A DNA stretch of 64,000 nt. It comes from JAHKLT01 sp046197865 (lineage in GTDB: Archaea; Methanobacteriota; Methanobacteria; Methanobacteriales; Methanobacteriaceae). Location: the NCBI RefSeq assembly GCF_046197865.1, contig NZ_CP166990.1:1178001-1242000 (forward strand), read 5' to 3'. The notes under the pieces were generated by a model. The model was not told the origin of the DNA and made no database searches. It saw only the letters and a program-made list of their open reading frames with translations. The position numbers and the translations under genes are program-made. Shown here piece by piece: positions 54,507-63,770 of the stretch (its first letter is position 1; each line of letters starts with the position of its first letter).

Positions 54507-55007
54507 TCATTTACAAGTCCAAAAATCAATTTCAAGTAAAATAGCTATGGGTAATTGATTTTTTAAAGATTTTTTCCAAGAATTGCTAATAATATCTAAT
54601 GATTCATCACAGGATTCAGGTTTAAAATATTCAATATTTAATGAATCTAAAACTTTAGGTGTAGCTTTACCCATTGGAACTTGTCCAACAATAGATTCAC
54701 CTTTTGTTCCCCTATGAGACATAATCATTACAAGAGGAATTTTATATAATTCAAAAAGAGATGTAAGGCCGTTAACACAATTTCCAAGCCCTGAATTTTG
54801 CATTAAAATAGCTACTTTACGACCTGAAAGATATGCTCCTGCACAAATTCCAATTCCTTCTTCTTCACGTGTTACAGGAACATGAGTAATTTCATCATCG
54901 TTTTCAATTAAGTTAATGAGTGTAGCTAAGTTTATACAAGGAACAGTTACAATAAAGTCGATTCCTGCTTTTTTTATACCTTCATAAACATAGCTACTGT
55001 TTTCCAT
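54507..55007 (-). CDS. comD: Sulfopyruvate decarboxylase, alpha subunit
   Basis: A 166-residue partner of ComE; together they resemble one thiamine diphosphate-dependent decarboxylase split in two. The PYR-domain glutamate lies in PVTREEEGIGICAGAYL near residues 44-60, and LMQNSGLGNCVNGLTSL follows near 73-89. The ATG at 55007 is chosen because the family starts here and GGTATT precedes it; a longer frame would run into the end of idsA. It follows idsA by about 10 bases, linking isoprenoid and coenzyme M genes in one transcription unit. Confidence 0.92.
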   Translation of the reverse strand: MENSSYVYEGIKKAGIDFIVTVPCINLATLINLIENDDEITHVPVTREEEGIGICAGAYLSGRKVAILMQNSGLGNCVNGLTSLFELYKIPLVMIMSHRGTKGESIVGQVPMGKATPKVLDSLNIEYFKPESCDESLDIISNSWKKSLKNQLPIAILLEIDFWTCK

Positions 55008-55017
55008 AATACCATTT

Positions 55018-56004
55018 TTAAGAATGTCTTTCAAGAACAAAATCTGCAATAGAAAAAAGTGTCTGTTTAGCTTCAGAATCAGGCAATATTTTTAATAGTT
55101 CTTTAGCATCTTTAACATTTCCAAGTGCAACATCACGAGCATATTGAATAGACCCATATTTTTCAAAAAGATTAATAGCTGTGTCTATATCATCTTTAGA
55201 AGAAGCTTCATCTTTAAGGATTTTTAATAATTTTTCAGAATCTTCAGGACTTGCTTCCTCTAATGCTTTAATAGCAAGTAATGTCATTTTACCTTTAGCT
55301 ATATCACTACCTGCAGGTTTTCCAATAGATTCTTCATCTCCTATAACATCTAAATAATCATCTTGAATCTGGAAAGCAAGACCAATAAGTTTTCCATATT
55401 CATACATAATGGAATTAACTTCATCATCAGCTCCGCCCATAATAGATCCAACTTTTGTAGCTGCAGCTATTAAAGCACCAGTTTTTTTAAAAATCATTTC
55501 TAAATATTCTTCTTCTTTAACATCATATCTGCCTTCAAAACTAATATCTAATGCTTGACCTTCACAAATTTGAACACATGCATCAGCAACAGTAGCTAAA
55601 GCTTTGTTATTTTGAGCAGGTGGTTTTTTAGAATTAATGATTAATTCAAAAGCCTTTGAAAATAAAGTATCTCCAGATAATATAGCTACATCATCTCCCC
55701 ATACTTTATGAACAGCAGGAACTCCACGTCTTACATCATCATCATCCATAATATCATCATGAATAAGTGAAAATGTATGAATAAGCTCAATAGCTGCTGC
55801 AGAATTTAAGGAATCTTTTTTATTAGAACCTACAGCTTCAGAAACTATTAAAGTTAAAGTTGGTCTAAGCATTTTTCCACCAGCTTTAGTTAAATAAATT
55901 GAAGCTTCTTGAAGATTATTTGGAATAATTGTAGAAAGATTTTCATCTATCGCTCCTTTAATTTCCTTAGAATAATCATTTAATAATGTTGTTACATCAC
56001 TCAT
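55018..56004 (-). CDS. idsA: Bifunctional short-chain isoprenyl diphosphate synthase (FPP/GGPP)
   Basis: Makes farnesyl and geranylgeranyl diphosphate for archaeal ether lipids. The 328-residue trans-prenyltransferase has the first aspartate-rich motif LIHDDIMDDDDVRRG at residues 80-94 and the second QIQDDYLDVIGD near 222-233, with GGKMLRP at 42-48. An aromatic residue lies five positions before the first motif (F78), which limits chain length to C15-C20 in characterised relatives. A GGAGG site precedes the ATG. It follows the RNase J gene in the isoprenoid cluster. Confidence 0.93.
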   Translation of the reverse strand: MSDVTTLLNDYSKEIKGAIDENLSTIIPNNLQEASIYLTKAGGKMLRPTLTLIVSEAVGSNKKDSLNSAAAIELIHTFSLIHDDIMDDDDVRRGVPAVHKVWGDDVAILSGDTLFSKAFELIINSKKPPAQNNKALATVADACVQICEGQALDISFEGRYDVKEEEYLEMIFKKTGALIAAATKVGSIMGGADDEVNSIMYEYGKLIGLAFQIQDDYLDVIGDEESIGKPAGSDIAKGKMTLLAIKALEEASPEDSEKLLKILKDEASSKDDIDTAINLFEKYGSIQYARDVALGNVKDAKELLKILPDSEAKQTLFSIADFVLERHS

Positions 56005-56038
56005 TAAAAATCCTCCAGTATATAATTATTATATGATA

Positions 56039-57385
56039 TTAATCACTATTAAAAACTTGTGCTTGTGCATTTCTTAAAATATGGACGTCTTTACCAATTC
56101 TATATCCTTCTTCTTCTGCAAGTTCACCATATGCAACAAGCATAGATAAATCTCCATGAGCAGGAATAATATGAGCTGGTTTTAACATTCTAAGGAAATC
56201 CCTATGATCTTCACGACCAGCGTGTCCAGATACATGAGCATTTGAATAAATTCTAGCACCACTAGTTTTTAATCTACGTTCCATAATATGCCTATTTGCA
56301 GCATTTGTTGGATTTGGAATAATAGGTGCTGATATAATAACATTATCTCCTTTTTTAACATTGAAAGGAGTTTTTCCATTAGCTATTCTAGGAAGCAATG
56401 CATCAGGTTCACCTTGGTGACCTGTAGTAACAAGAACATATTTATCCCTATCATCTTCAGCTTTTAAAAGTGCTTTATTAATAGCTTTTGGATTACCATA
56501 AATACTAGCATTTTTTGGTAATTTTAAAATTCCTTGCTTTTCAGCCATTCCACAAAAACGTTCCATTGACCTACCTAAAAATAAAATTTCTCTATGGCTC
56601 TTTTTGGCAATATCGGCAATAGCTTGAACCCTTTCAACATGAGAAGAAAATGTTGTAACAATCATTCCAGCTTTCTCTTGAAGAGGCCCTTCCATAAGAT
56701 CTTCTAATATTATTCTTGCAACTCGCTCAGAGTAAGTTTTAACTTCTCCAAATTCTTTTGCATTAGTAGTTTCTACAATAAGAGTTAAAACACCCTTATT
56801 ACCTAATTCTCTTAACCTTTTATAATCAGGTGGTGGGGAAACTTTTTGATGATTATCAAATTTAAAATCTAATGCATAAACAATAATCCCTTCAGGAGTA
56901 TGTAAAACTGGAAACACAGCTTGAGGAATACTGTGAGTAGATTGAACAAATTCCAATACTATATCATTGGACAATCTCATTTTTCCACCAGGATTTAAAA
57001 CCTTAATTGGATTATTTACTTTGAACTTACGTTCACCTTTTATTTGCTTTTCAACTAATGCAGTTGTATAAGGAGTTCCAATAAGTGGAGCATCATATCT
57101 ATGAGAAAGTTTAGCTACAGCACCTATGTGATCTAAGTGTCCGTGAGAGAAAACTATTCCTTTTACTTTACCATCAACATCTTTCATTAATGTATCATCA
57201 GGAATAACTCCTCTTTCAATTAAATCTAAACTGTGCATTCTATCTATATCAGTATCTTCATGTATACTGATTCTATCAAGATGTATACCCATATCAAAAA
57301 TTACTACATCTTCTCCTACTTTAACAGCAGTCATGTTTCTTCCTACTTCCTCATAACCACCAATTGCAATTACTTCTACACTCAT
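56039..57385 (-). CDS. rnj: Ribonuclease J, archaeal
   Basis: A 448-residue beta-CASP metallo-beta-lactamase RNase. Archaeal RNase J digests RNA 5' to 3'. The zinc motif FSHGHLDHIGAVAKL holds H81, H83, D85 and H86; later come VQSTHSIPQAV (third histidine), the beta-CASP segment TTGHQGEPDALLPRIA, and the C-terminal HVSGHAGREDHR and PAHGDL. It lies between fni and idsA, a position found in related methanogens, and its start overlaps the fni stop. The lack of the bacterial C-terminal domain is normal for archaea. Confidence 0.93.
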   Translation of the reverse strand: MSVEVIAIGGYEEVGRNMTAVKVGEDVVIFDMGIHLDRISIHEDTDIDRMHSLDLIERGVIPDDTLMKDVDGKVKGIVFSHGHLDHIGAVAKLSHRYDAPLIGTPYTTALVEKQIKGERKFKVNNPIKVLNPGGKMRLSNDIVLEFVQSTHSIPQAVFPVLHTPEGIIVYALDFKFDNHQKVSPPPDYKRLRELGNKGVLTLIVETTNAKEFGEVKTYSERVARIILEDLMEGPLQEKAGMIVTTFSSHVERVQAIADIAKKSHREILFLGRSMERFCGMAEKQGILKLPKNASIYGNPKAINKALLKAEDDRDKYVLVTTGHQGEPDALLPRIANGKTPFNVKKGDNVIISAPIIPNPTNAANRHIMERRLKTSGARIYSNAHVSGHAGREDHRDFLRMLKPAHIIPAHGDLSMLVAYGELAEEEGYRIGKDVHILRNAQAQVFNSD

Positions 57386-58440
57386 AATTTTTTTCTCCCT
57401 GTGTATTCTTTTGTGTTAAACCCTCTTTCTTGAAGCCATTCTTTAGTTTTACCACTAATAATTAAATTAGAGTTTTTAAGTTCCTCTAAATTACTAGCTC
57501 CAACTAAAAACATAGCTACTTTTAATGAGTTATTAAATTTATCAATATATTCAATTATATTTTCATGACCTAAATAAGCATTTTTAAGCATAGGTAATGC
57601 AATACCTACGCTGTCAGCTCCAAGAGCAATAGCTTTTGCAGCATCAAGTCCTGAACGGATACCACCAGAAGATACAATAGGTAAATTTACAGATGAAGAT
57701 ACCTCAGCAGTACTAATAGCTGTAGGTATTCCCCAATCCCAAAATGTTTCACCCATATATCTATCTTCAGCACGATATGTTTCAACAGCAGCCCAACTGG
57801 TTCCACCTGCACCACCAACATCAATATAATCAATACCAGTGTTTTCAAGACTTATTGCAGCTTCAGCAGAAATTCCAGTACCAGTTTCTTTAATCATAAT
57901 AGGAATATCAACTAAATCATTAATTTTTTCTATAGAATCTAAATAATTACTTGCATCAACATCTCCTTCAGGCTGAATTGATTCTTGTAAGACATTTAAA
58001 TGAATAGCTAAAATATCAGCATCTAACATTGAAGCTGCATCTTCAGCATAATCAATTTGAGGAGCTCCAATATTACCAAGTATTAATGAAGAAGGAGCAT
58101 ATTCCCTAGCTATAGAATAAGTTTCTTTAAGTGATGAATCTTCAACAGCAGCTCTTTGACTTCCAAGGCCTAAAGCTATTTGTTTTTGCTCACTAGCTAT
58201 GGCTAATTCTTTATTAATAGTTTTAGCAGCAGGATGACCTCCAGTAATAGCTGTAATAAATAAAGGAGAGGATAATTTTTTTCCAAAAACTTCTGTTGAA
58301 ATATCTATATCTTTTTTATTTATTTGTGGAAGAGCATTATGAATAAGTTCTATATCTTCAAAACCAGTAGTTTTGTTTTTATAATTAACATCATAATTAT
58401 CACAAATTAAAAGATGTTCTAATTTTCTATCTGAAATCAT
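57382..58440 (-). CDS. fni: Type 2 isopentenyl-diphosphate delta-isomerase
   Basis: Flavin-dependent enzyme that converts isopentenyl to dimethylallyl diphosphate. The 352-residue FMN TIM-barrel has SPLFITAITGGHPAA near residues 57-71, QRAAVED near 98-104, the IKETGTGIS run near 188-196, YIDVGGAGGTSWAAVE near 210-225 and the phosphate-binding SSGGIRSGLDAAKAIALGA near 260-278. The ATG at 58440 is preferred because GGAGTT precedes it; the TTG 12 bases earlier is part of that site. It follows the isopentenyl phosphate kinase gene in the alternative mevalonate pathway cluster. Confidence 0.93.
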   Translation of the reverse strand: MISDRKLEHLLICDNYDVNYKNKTTGFEDIELIHNALPQINKKDIDISTEVFGKKLSSPLFITAITGGHPAAKTINKELAIASEQKQIALGLGSQRAAVEDSSLKETYSIAREYAPSSLILGNIGAPQIDYAEDAASMLDADILAIHLNVLQESIQPEGDVDASNYLDSIEKINDLVDIPIMIKETGTGISAEAAISLENTGIDYIDVGGAGGTSWAAVETYRAEDRYMGETFWDWGIPTAISTAEVSSSVNLPIVSSGGIRSGLDAAKAIALGADSVGIALPMLKNAYLGHENIIEYIDKFNNSLKVAMFLVGASNLEELKNSNLIISGKTKEWLQERGFNTKEYTGRKKL

Positions 58441-58462
58441 TTTTAACTCCAATCATAAATAA

Positions 58463-59260
58463 TTATTTTTTTGAAATAATTGTCCCTTTTATATCTTCAT
58501 CTTCTAAAGCTTTATATACAAAATCTTTTTTACCAATATTAATTATTTTAGATTCAATTCCTAAATCAGCTAATTCTAAAAGTTCTTTAACTTTGCCAAG
58601 CATTCCACCAGTAACATCAACATTAGTGGTTAAATCAAAGGAATCTAAATCATCCAAAGAATTAAATTCTTTAAAAAAAGTAGCATCATTATTAGTTTTT
58701 GGGTTTTTATTATAAACTCCATCAACATCTGTTCCTAAAATAATCTTATCTGAATTTAAATTTTTAGCTAAATATTGAATAATCTGATCACCAGATAAAA
58801 CAACGATTTTTAAATCATCATCTAAAACAACATCCCCATATAATATAGGAATAAATCCTTCTTTTAAGTATTTTTTAAGGAAATCTAAATTAGCTATATT
58901 AATTCTACCATTAGATGTAGAAATAAAAGTTGAAGGTTGAAGAGAAATAACAGGTAAATTATTATTTGTAAATACTTCACAAACTTCCATGTTTAATTTT
59001 TTAACAGCATTTTGTGTTTTAGAAAATCCAATTCGCTTTTCAGGATATTCACTATTTTTAAATTCTTTTCCAATACCATATTTTTTAGCAGGAGGATGAC
59101 CAAATGAACCTGCACCATGAACAATAACTAATTCCTTATGTTTTTTATCAAGTGACCTTTTAATTTCACTAGCTATTCTATTTAAATTATCATAATCAAT
59201 TTCAGGATTAACAGAATCTTTTTTAGTTAAAATACTGCCTCCAAGTTTTAAAATAATCAT
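58463..59260 (-). CDS. Isopentenyl phosphate kinase
   Basis: Phosphorylates isopentenyl phosphate, the last step of the archaeal alternative mevalonate pathway. The 265-residue amino-acid-kinase fold shows MIILKLGGSILTKKDS at the start, IVHGAGSFGHPPAKKYG near 47-63 with the histidine that is diagnostic of the family, ILGTDVDGVYNKNP near 174-187, and DVTGGMLGKVKELL near 214-227. It lies 7 bases after mevalonate kinase and before fni. An AGGGATT site precedes the ATG. Confidence 0.93.
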   Translation of the reverse strand: MIILKLGGSILTKKDSVNPEIDYDNLNRIASEIKRSLDKKHKELVIVHGAGSFGHPPAKKYGIGKEFKNSEYPEKRIGFSKTQNAVKKLNMEVCEVFTNNNLPVISLQPSTFISTSNGRINIANLDFLKKYLKEGFIPILYGDVVLDDDLKIVVLSGDQIIQYLAKNLNSDKIILGTDVDGVYNKNPKTNNDATFFKEFNSLDDLDSFDLTTNVDVTGGMLGKVKELLELADLGIESKIINIGKKDFVYKALEDEDIKGTIISKK

Positions 59261-59267
59261 AAAATCC

Positions 59268-60230
59268 CTATTGTTTCACTTGAAAATAAACACCCTTAGG
59301 AGTGAATTTTGTTTTTAATATGTGTTCATATTTAGCAATTTCAGAAGCAACAGTATCTATATTATCAGGACATAATGCAATAATACTTCCACCACCACCA
59401 GCACCAGTAATTTTAGCACCAATAGCTCCCTTTTTACGGGCTAAATAAACCATTCTAGAAAGTTCAGGAGTAGATACTCCTAAAGCATCTAAAAGACCAT
59501 GGTTAATATTCATTAGTTCTCCAATTTTATTAACATCATTATTTAATAAAGCATATTTTCCACTATTAGTTAATACGCCCATTGAAGAAATGATTAAAGC
59601 AACAGTTCCAGGATTATTTTCTTTAAGATCCCTCACATCTTTAACCATTTTTCCAGTATTTCCATGTTTAGATGTATAACCTATAACAAAAGGAGTATGA
59701 AAATTAATTTTTAATCTTTGAAAACGTCTATCTCTTGAAAGATAAATAAGCCCTCCATTAGTACAAACAAGTGTATCTAATGGACTTGCAATTCCTTGAA
59801 CAGTTTCTTCAATATTATGGGCATCATCAGCAAGAGTTCTTCTAGAAAATTTTTTACCATGATATTTATACAATGCTGCTAAAGTAGCTACTGTAACAGC
59901 TGCAGAAGAACCTAATCCAGATCCAATAGGAATATTTGAAGAAAGAGTAATTTCAATAGGACTATGATCATGATGTTGATATAAAGCTTCTAAAATATAT
60001 CTAATTATTCCAGGTTTACCTTTTTTTAAATAATATTTTTTAGATTTTGAATTAATTTCAGCTTCAAAATTTAAATCATGAGATTTTAAAATAGTTTTAT
60101 CAGTTGGTGATTTTTTGATTTTGACAACAGCTCTTTTATTGACAGCACCAGCTATAGCAGGTTCACCATAAACAACAGAGTGTTCTCCAAACAATATAAC
60201 CTTTCCAGGAGCAGAAGCAATAACTTCCAT
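59268..60230 (-). CDS. mvk: Mevalonate kinase
   Basis: Phosphorylates mevalonate for isoprenoid lipid synthesis. The 320-residue GHMP kinase has SAPGKVILFGEHSVVYGEPA at residues 6-25, the ATP loop PIGSGLGSSAAV at 101-112, and the C-terminal GAKITGAGGGGSIIAL. The catalytic aspartate is in SPLDTLVCTNGG. A GGTGAA site precedes the ATG. It starts a four-gene run of isoprenoid genes (mvk, ipk, fni, then idsA after RNase J) directly downstream of rpsB. Confidence 0.94.
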   Translation of the reverse strand: MEVIASAPGKVILFGEHSVVYGEPAIAGAVNKRAVVKIKKSPTDKTILKSHDLNFEAEINSKSKKYYLKKGKPGIIRYILEALYQHHDHSPIEITLSSNIPIGSGLGSSAAVTVATLAALYKYHGKKFSRRTLADDAHNIEETVQGIASPLDTLVCTNGGLIYLSRDRRFQRLKINFHTPFVIGYTSKHGNTGKMVKDVRDLKENNPGTVALIISSMGVLTNSGKYALLNNDVNKIGELMNINHGLLDALGVSTPELSRMVYLARKKGAIGAKITGAGGGGSIIALCPDNIDTVASEIAKYEHILKTKFTPKGVYFQVKQ

Positions 60231-60286
60231 AAATTCACCAAAAGAATAATTTTAATAATTATTTAAAAAATTAAATAAAAGAAATA

Positions 60287-60883
60287 TTAAAATTTAAGTT
60301 CAAAATCACTTGCACTTAAATCAATTTCTCCATCTTCAGGAATAGTTCCTTTTTCTCTTAAAATTTGTCTTGCAAGTAACCAGTAAACAAGAGCAATAGC
60401 TTTTCTACCTTTATTGTTTACAGGAATTACAATATCTACAAAACTAAGTAAATTTTCAGTATCACATAATGCAATAACAGGAATACCATTTTGTTTTGAT
60501 TCAATAACAGCTTGTGAATCAGATCTAGGATCAGTTACAAGAATAACTTTTGGTTCGATGAATTTAGCATATTTAGGATTAGTTAATGTACCAGGAATGA
60601 ATCTTCCAGGAATAGTTTTACATCCTACAACTTCTCCGAATTTTTTAACAGGAGCTTGACCATATTGTCTTGTAGCTACAGCTAATATATCATCAGCATC
60701 ATATTTAGCTAATAATTTAGCTATTTGCCTAATTCTTTCATCTGTTTTTTGAATATCTAAAACATATAATCCATCTGATCTTACACGGAAAATATATTTT
60801 TCCATATCACTAGTTTTTTGTTGAGTACCAATATGTAACCCAGCTGCTAAATAATTATCTAATTCTATTAAAAGTTCTGACAC
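60287..60883 (-). CDS. rpsB: 30S ribosomal protein S2
   Basis: A 198-residue small-subunit ribosomal protein of the archaeal/eukaryotic S2 (uS2) type. The N-terminal AAGLHIGTQQKTSDMEKYIF, the middle RFIPGTLTNP and LVTDPRSDSQAVIE, and the late IPVIALCDTEN are characteristic. The start codon is GTG, with GGTGG upstream; no ATG is available nearby. It follows the small ferredoxin gene by 9 bases, inside the ribosomal/enolase operon. Confidence 0.96.
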   Translation of the reverse strand: MSELLIELDNYLAAGLHIGTQQKTSDMEKYIFRVRSDGLYVLDIQKTDERIRQIAKLLAKYDADDILAVATRQYGQAPVKKFGEVVGCKTIPGRFIPGTLTNPKYAKFIEPKVILVTDPRSDSQAVIESKQNGIPVIALCDTENLLSFVDIVIPVNNKGRKAIALVYWLLARQILREKGTIPEDGEIDLSASDFELKF

Positions 60884-60892
60884 TTAAACCAC

Positions 60893-61081
60893 CTAACCTT
60901 CTATTTTAATTGCATCATTTGGACATACATCCATACAAATTTCACATAAAGAACAAATTTCCTCGTTTTCTACGACAATTTTGTCCCCTTCAATTACAAA
61001 AATACCCATAGGACAAGTATCCACACATTCTGCACAACTTGGACCTTGGCATTTATCATGATCTATAATAACTTTAGCCAT
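60893..61081 (-). CDS. Small two-cluster [4Fe-4S] ferredoxin
   Basis: A 62-residue ferredoxin with two cluster motifs. The second is ordinary (C43, C46, C49, C53). The first has an extended first spacing, C11-x4-C16-x2-C19-x3-C23 (KCQGPSCAECVDTCPMG), a pattern found in some methanogen ferredoxin domains. It lies between eno and rpsB in the ribosomal operon. Its redox partner is unknown; the operon position suggests constitutive expression rather than a pathway. Confidence 0.9.
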   Translation of the reverse strand: MAKVIIDHDKCQGPSCAECVDTCPMGIFVIEGDKIVVENEEICSLCEICMDVCPNDAIKIEG

Positions 61082-61099
61082 CTTATCATCTCATAAAAT

Positions 61100-62344
61100 T
61101 TAAAAATCTGCCATTTGAGGATTGGAAAGTTCTTCATCAATCCTTATTAATTCATTAAGTTTAGCTATTCTTTCTCCACCTAAAGCTCCAGTTTTAATCA
61201 TAGGAGCATTGAAACCTACAGCCAAATGAGCAATAGTCTCATCAGTAGTTTCACCTGATCTGTGAGAAACAACAGGAATAATATCATTTTCTTTAGCAAG
61301 CTTAACAGTTGCATAAGTTTCAGATAAAGAACCTATTTGATTAGGTTTAATAATAATAGCATTAGCTGCTTTTTTCTCAATTCCTTCAGCTAAAATTTCT
61401 TTATTTGTAACAAATAAATCATCACCACAAATAAGACATCTATTTCCAACTTTACTAGTTAATTGAGCAAAACCATCAAAATCAGCCTCATCAAAAGGAT
61501 CTTCTACATAAAACATATTATATTTTTCAATAATTTCTTTAACAAATTCTATCTGATCACCAGTATCTCTTTCAATACCATCTTGACCATAAATATATTT
61601 TTGTTTTTTAGAATCCCATAATTCTGATGCAGCGATATCTAAAGAAGGTAAAATTTGTATACCAGTTTCATCACTTATTTCTTCACAAGCTTTTGCTTGA
61701 ATTTCTAATGCATCATCATTAGAAATATTAGGTACCCATCCACCTTCATCTCCTTTTCCACCAGTGAATAAGGAGTCTTTTTTTTGAATTAATTCTTTTA
61801 ATCTTTTATGAACTTGAGTATTAGTAAAAACTGCATCTGTAATATTTTCAGCACCTACAGGAACTACTAAAAATTCTTGAATATCTGGAGCATGTACACC
61901 AGCATGTGCACCTCCATTCATCATATTTCCAAGTGGGAAAGGCAATTCATTAACTAAATTTCCACCTAAAAATTTATATAAAGGCATGTTATATGAAGCT
62001 GCTGCAGCTTTAGCTGCTGCCATTGAAACAGCCACAGTAGTATTACCACCAATAGCTGATAAATTATCAGTACCATCAATTTCTCTTAATACTAAATCAA
62101 TTTCTGATAATTCTTCAGTATCCATACCAATTAATTCAGCTGAAATTAAATCTTCAACCTCACTTATAATCTTATCTACTCCACCATCAGGAAAAGACTG
62201 AACTTCTCTAGATCCAGTACTTGCCCCACTTGGTGCAGCAGCTCTTCCAAATCCATTCCAAGTAATTATATCTACTTCTACAGTTGGATTTCCTCTGCTG
62301 TCCAAAATTTTACGAACTCGGACATCTTCTATAATACTATCCAA
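61100..62344 (-). CDS. eno: Enolase
   Basis: Interconverts 2-phosphoglycerate and phosphoenolpyruvate; the latter also feeds ComA for coenzyme M. The 414-residue protein has ILDSRGNPTVEVDI at residues 13-26, SGASTGSRE near 39-47, FPLGNMMNGGAHAG near 135-148, the metal ligands in SLDIAASE, VEDPFDEAD and GDDLFVTN, and VSHRSGETTDETIAHLAVG near 362. The start codon is TTG with GAGGTGT upstream. It lies between rpoK and the ferredoxin in the ribosomal cluster, which is a common archaeal arrangement. Confidence 0.97.
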   Translation of the reverse strand: MDSIIEDVRVRKILDSRGNPTVEVDIITWNGFGRAAAPSGASTGSREVQSFPDGGVDKIISEVEDLISAELIGMDTEELSEIDLVLREIDGTDNLSAIGGNTTVAVSMAAAKAAAASYNMPLYKFLGGNLVNELPFPLGNMMNGGAHAGVHAPDIQEFLVVPVGAENITDAVFTNTQVHKRLKELIQKKDSLFTGGKGDEGGWVPNISNDDALEIQAKACEEISDETGIQILPSLDIAASELWDSKKQKYIYGQDGIERDTGDQIEFVKEIIEKYNMFYVEDPFDEADFDGFAQLTSKVGNRCLICGDDLFVTNKEILAEGIEKKAANAIIIKPNQIGSLSETYATVKLAKENDIIPVVSHRSGETTDETIAHLAVGFNAPMIKTGALGGERIAKLNELIRIDEELSNPQMADF

Positions 62345-62464
62345 AAAAACACCTCAGTGTCAGTTAATTTATTACCATATAATCTATAATTTAAAAAAAT
62401 TAGAAGTTGATTTATAGATTAAAAATGGTATTTTTTATTTTTTTTAATTAAACAGTTTAATAAA

Positions 62465-62647
62465 CTATTCTTCATCTTTAATAACATCTAATGGTAAGAT
62501 ATTTGCTTTTAATTCTGCATAAGCAATATCAATAGGATCTATTAATCCATTAAGTTCAATTAATGGTTTAGCCCCCATAGATATTTGAATAGCTCTAGCT
62601 CCAAGGAGTCTAGCTCTTTCAAATCTTGTTAAATTTTTATTATCCAT
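62465..62647 (-). CDS. rpoK: DNA-directed RNA polymerase subunit K
   Basis: A 60-residue subunit (RPB6/omega homologue) that helps assemble RNA polymerase. The signature LTRFERARLLGARAIQISMG fills residues 5-24 and the C-terminal DPIDIAYAELKANILPLDV is typical. An AGGTGTA site precedes the ATG. It follows rpoN; eno lies 120 bases downstream, and that gap might contain a separate eno promoter. Confidence 0.95.
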   Translation of the reverse strand: MDNKNLTRFERARLLGARAIQISMGAKPLIELNGLIDPIDIAYAELKANILPLDVIKDEE

Positions 62648-62712
62648 TATTTACACCTATACTTCTTTTATACAACATAATAATAAAAAAATATTCCTAG
62701 TTGCATGAAAAG

Positions 62713-62883
62713 TTATTTCCATGTTTCAACATTGGAAATTAACATTCTCCTGCAGCAATACCTTTTAAATCCCATGTCATCTAAGATGTCTTTTGATTTT
62801 TCACCATCAGCTAATCGAGTATTATATTCATCAAAATAAGCTGAAACAGGTTTTCCGCAACTTACGCATCTAATAGGAATCAT
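62713..62883 (-). CDS. rpoN: DNA-directed RNA polymerase subunit N
   Basis: A 56-residue zinc-binding subunit (RPB10 homologue). On the minus strand the frame starts MIPIRCVSCGKPVS, with C6, C9 and the later CC pair (RYCCRRML, C43-C44) as zinc ligands, and ends NVETWK. The middle SKDILDDMGFKRYCC is the family signature. It is too short for most gene finders but all family residues are present. The ATG has an ATGAT-like site upstream. Not to be confused with bacterial sigma-54, which shares the symbol. Confidence 0.95.
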   Translation of the reverse strand: MIPIRCVSCGKPVSAYFDEYNTRLADGEKSKDILDDMGFKRYCCRRMLISNVETWK

Positions 62884-62924
62884 TTAAATCATCTAATAAT
62901 AAAATATAAAGTTAAATAATTGAA

Positions 62925-63323
62925 TTATCTGTAACTTTTTTGTTTACGTGCTCTTGCACCAGGCCCACCATATTTCTTAGGTTCTGAACGTCTTGGATCG
63001 CCTACTAACATAGTTCTGTCATATTGGACATATTTTTCTTTTAAATCCATATCTTGACTCCATTGAACTAATCCTTTAGCAATTACCATACGTGCAGCTT
63101 CAGCTTGACCCATTACTCCTCCACCAAAAACATTGACATTAATGTCAACATTATTAGCTAAATCACCAGCTAATAATAATGGTTCAGTGAGTTTTAAACG
63201 AGCCATTTCAGGAGAGTAAAGTTCAATAGGAGTTTTGTTAATTCTAACCTTCCCATTTCCTTCTTGAACTGTGCCTCTTGCAACAGCTGTTTTACGTTTT
63301 CCACTTGTATGAATAACTTTCAT
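62925..63323 (-). CDS. rpsI: 30S ribosomal protein S9
   Basis: A 132-residue uS9 protein. The start VIHTSGKRKTAVARGTV, the middle GGGVMGQAEAARMVIAKGLV and the basic C-terminus ending KYGGPGARARKQKSYR, which reaches the ribosomal P site, are all characteristic. It lies 15 bases after rplM and upstream of rpoN, the standard archaeal order L18e-L13-S9-RpoN-RpoK. Confidence 0.96.
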   Translation of the reverse strand: MKVIHTSGKRKTAVARGTVQEGNGKVRINKTPIELYSPEMARLKLTEPLLLAGDLANNVDINVNVFGGGVMGQAEAARMVIAKGLVQWSQDMDLKEKYVQYDRTMLVGDPRRSEPKKYGGPGARARKQKSYR

Positions 63324-63338
63324 TTAAAACACTCCAAT

Positions 63339-63761
63339 TTAGAATTTAGCCCCTAAAAGTTTAGAAAGCTCTCCTAATTCAATTCCTTTTTTAATATCAT
63401 TAAATTCTGCTTGAGGAACTGATTCACATTCAACATCCTTAAATTCTCTTGGAACTCCTACAAATGATTTTAATCCTTTATAAGCATCCCTACCTTTACT
63501 TTTTTTGTAAGGTAACATTCCTCTAACAGTTCTTCTGAAAATATCATCTGGTCTTCTAGGATATTTTGGACCTAAATCTCTTGGATTAGATATACTAGCT
63601 CTGTCTAATCTTTGTTTGTATTTAGCATAAGCCCATTCTTTGGAACCAGTTAACATTATTTTTTCAGCGTTGAGAACAACTACCTCTTCACCTTCAAGAA
63701 GATTCTTACTAATAACACTAGCAAGTCTTCCTAAAACATGTCCTTCTCCATCTATAATCAT
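63339..63761 (-). CDS. rplM: 50S ribosomal protein L13
   Basis: A 140-residue uL13 protein. Family features are DGEGHVLGRLASVISKNLL at residues 3-21, VVVLNAEKIMLTG near 28-40, and FRRTVRGMLPYKKSKGRDAY near 75-94. It follows the L18e gene by 9 bases, with a GGTGT ribosome site inside the gap region. Confidence 0.96.
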   Translation of the reverse strand: MIIDGEGHVLGRLASVISKNLLEGEEVVVLNAEKIMLTGSKEWAYAKYKQRLDRASISNPRDLGPKYPRRPDDIFRRTVRGMLPYKKSKGRDAYKGLKSFVGVPREFKDVECESVPQAEFNDIKKGIELGELSKLLGAKF

Positions 63762-63770
63762 AAAAACACC

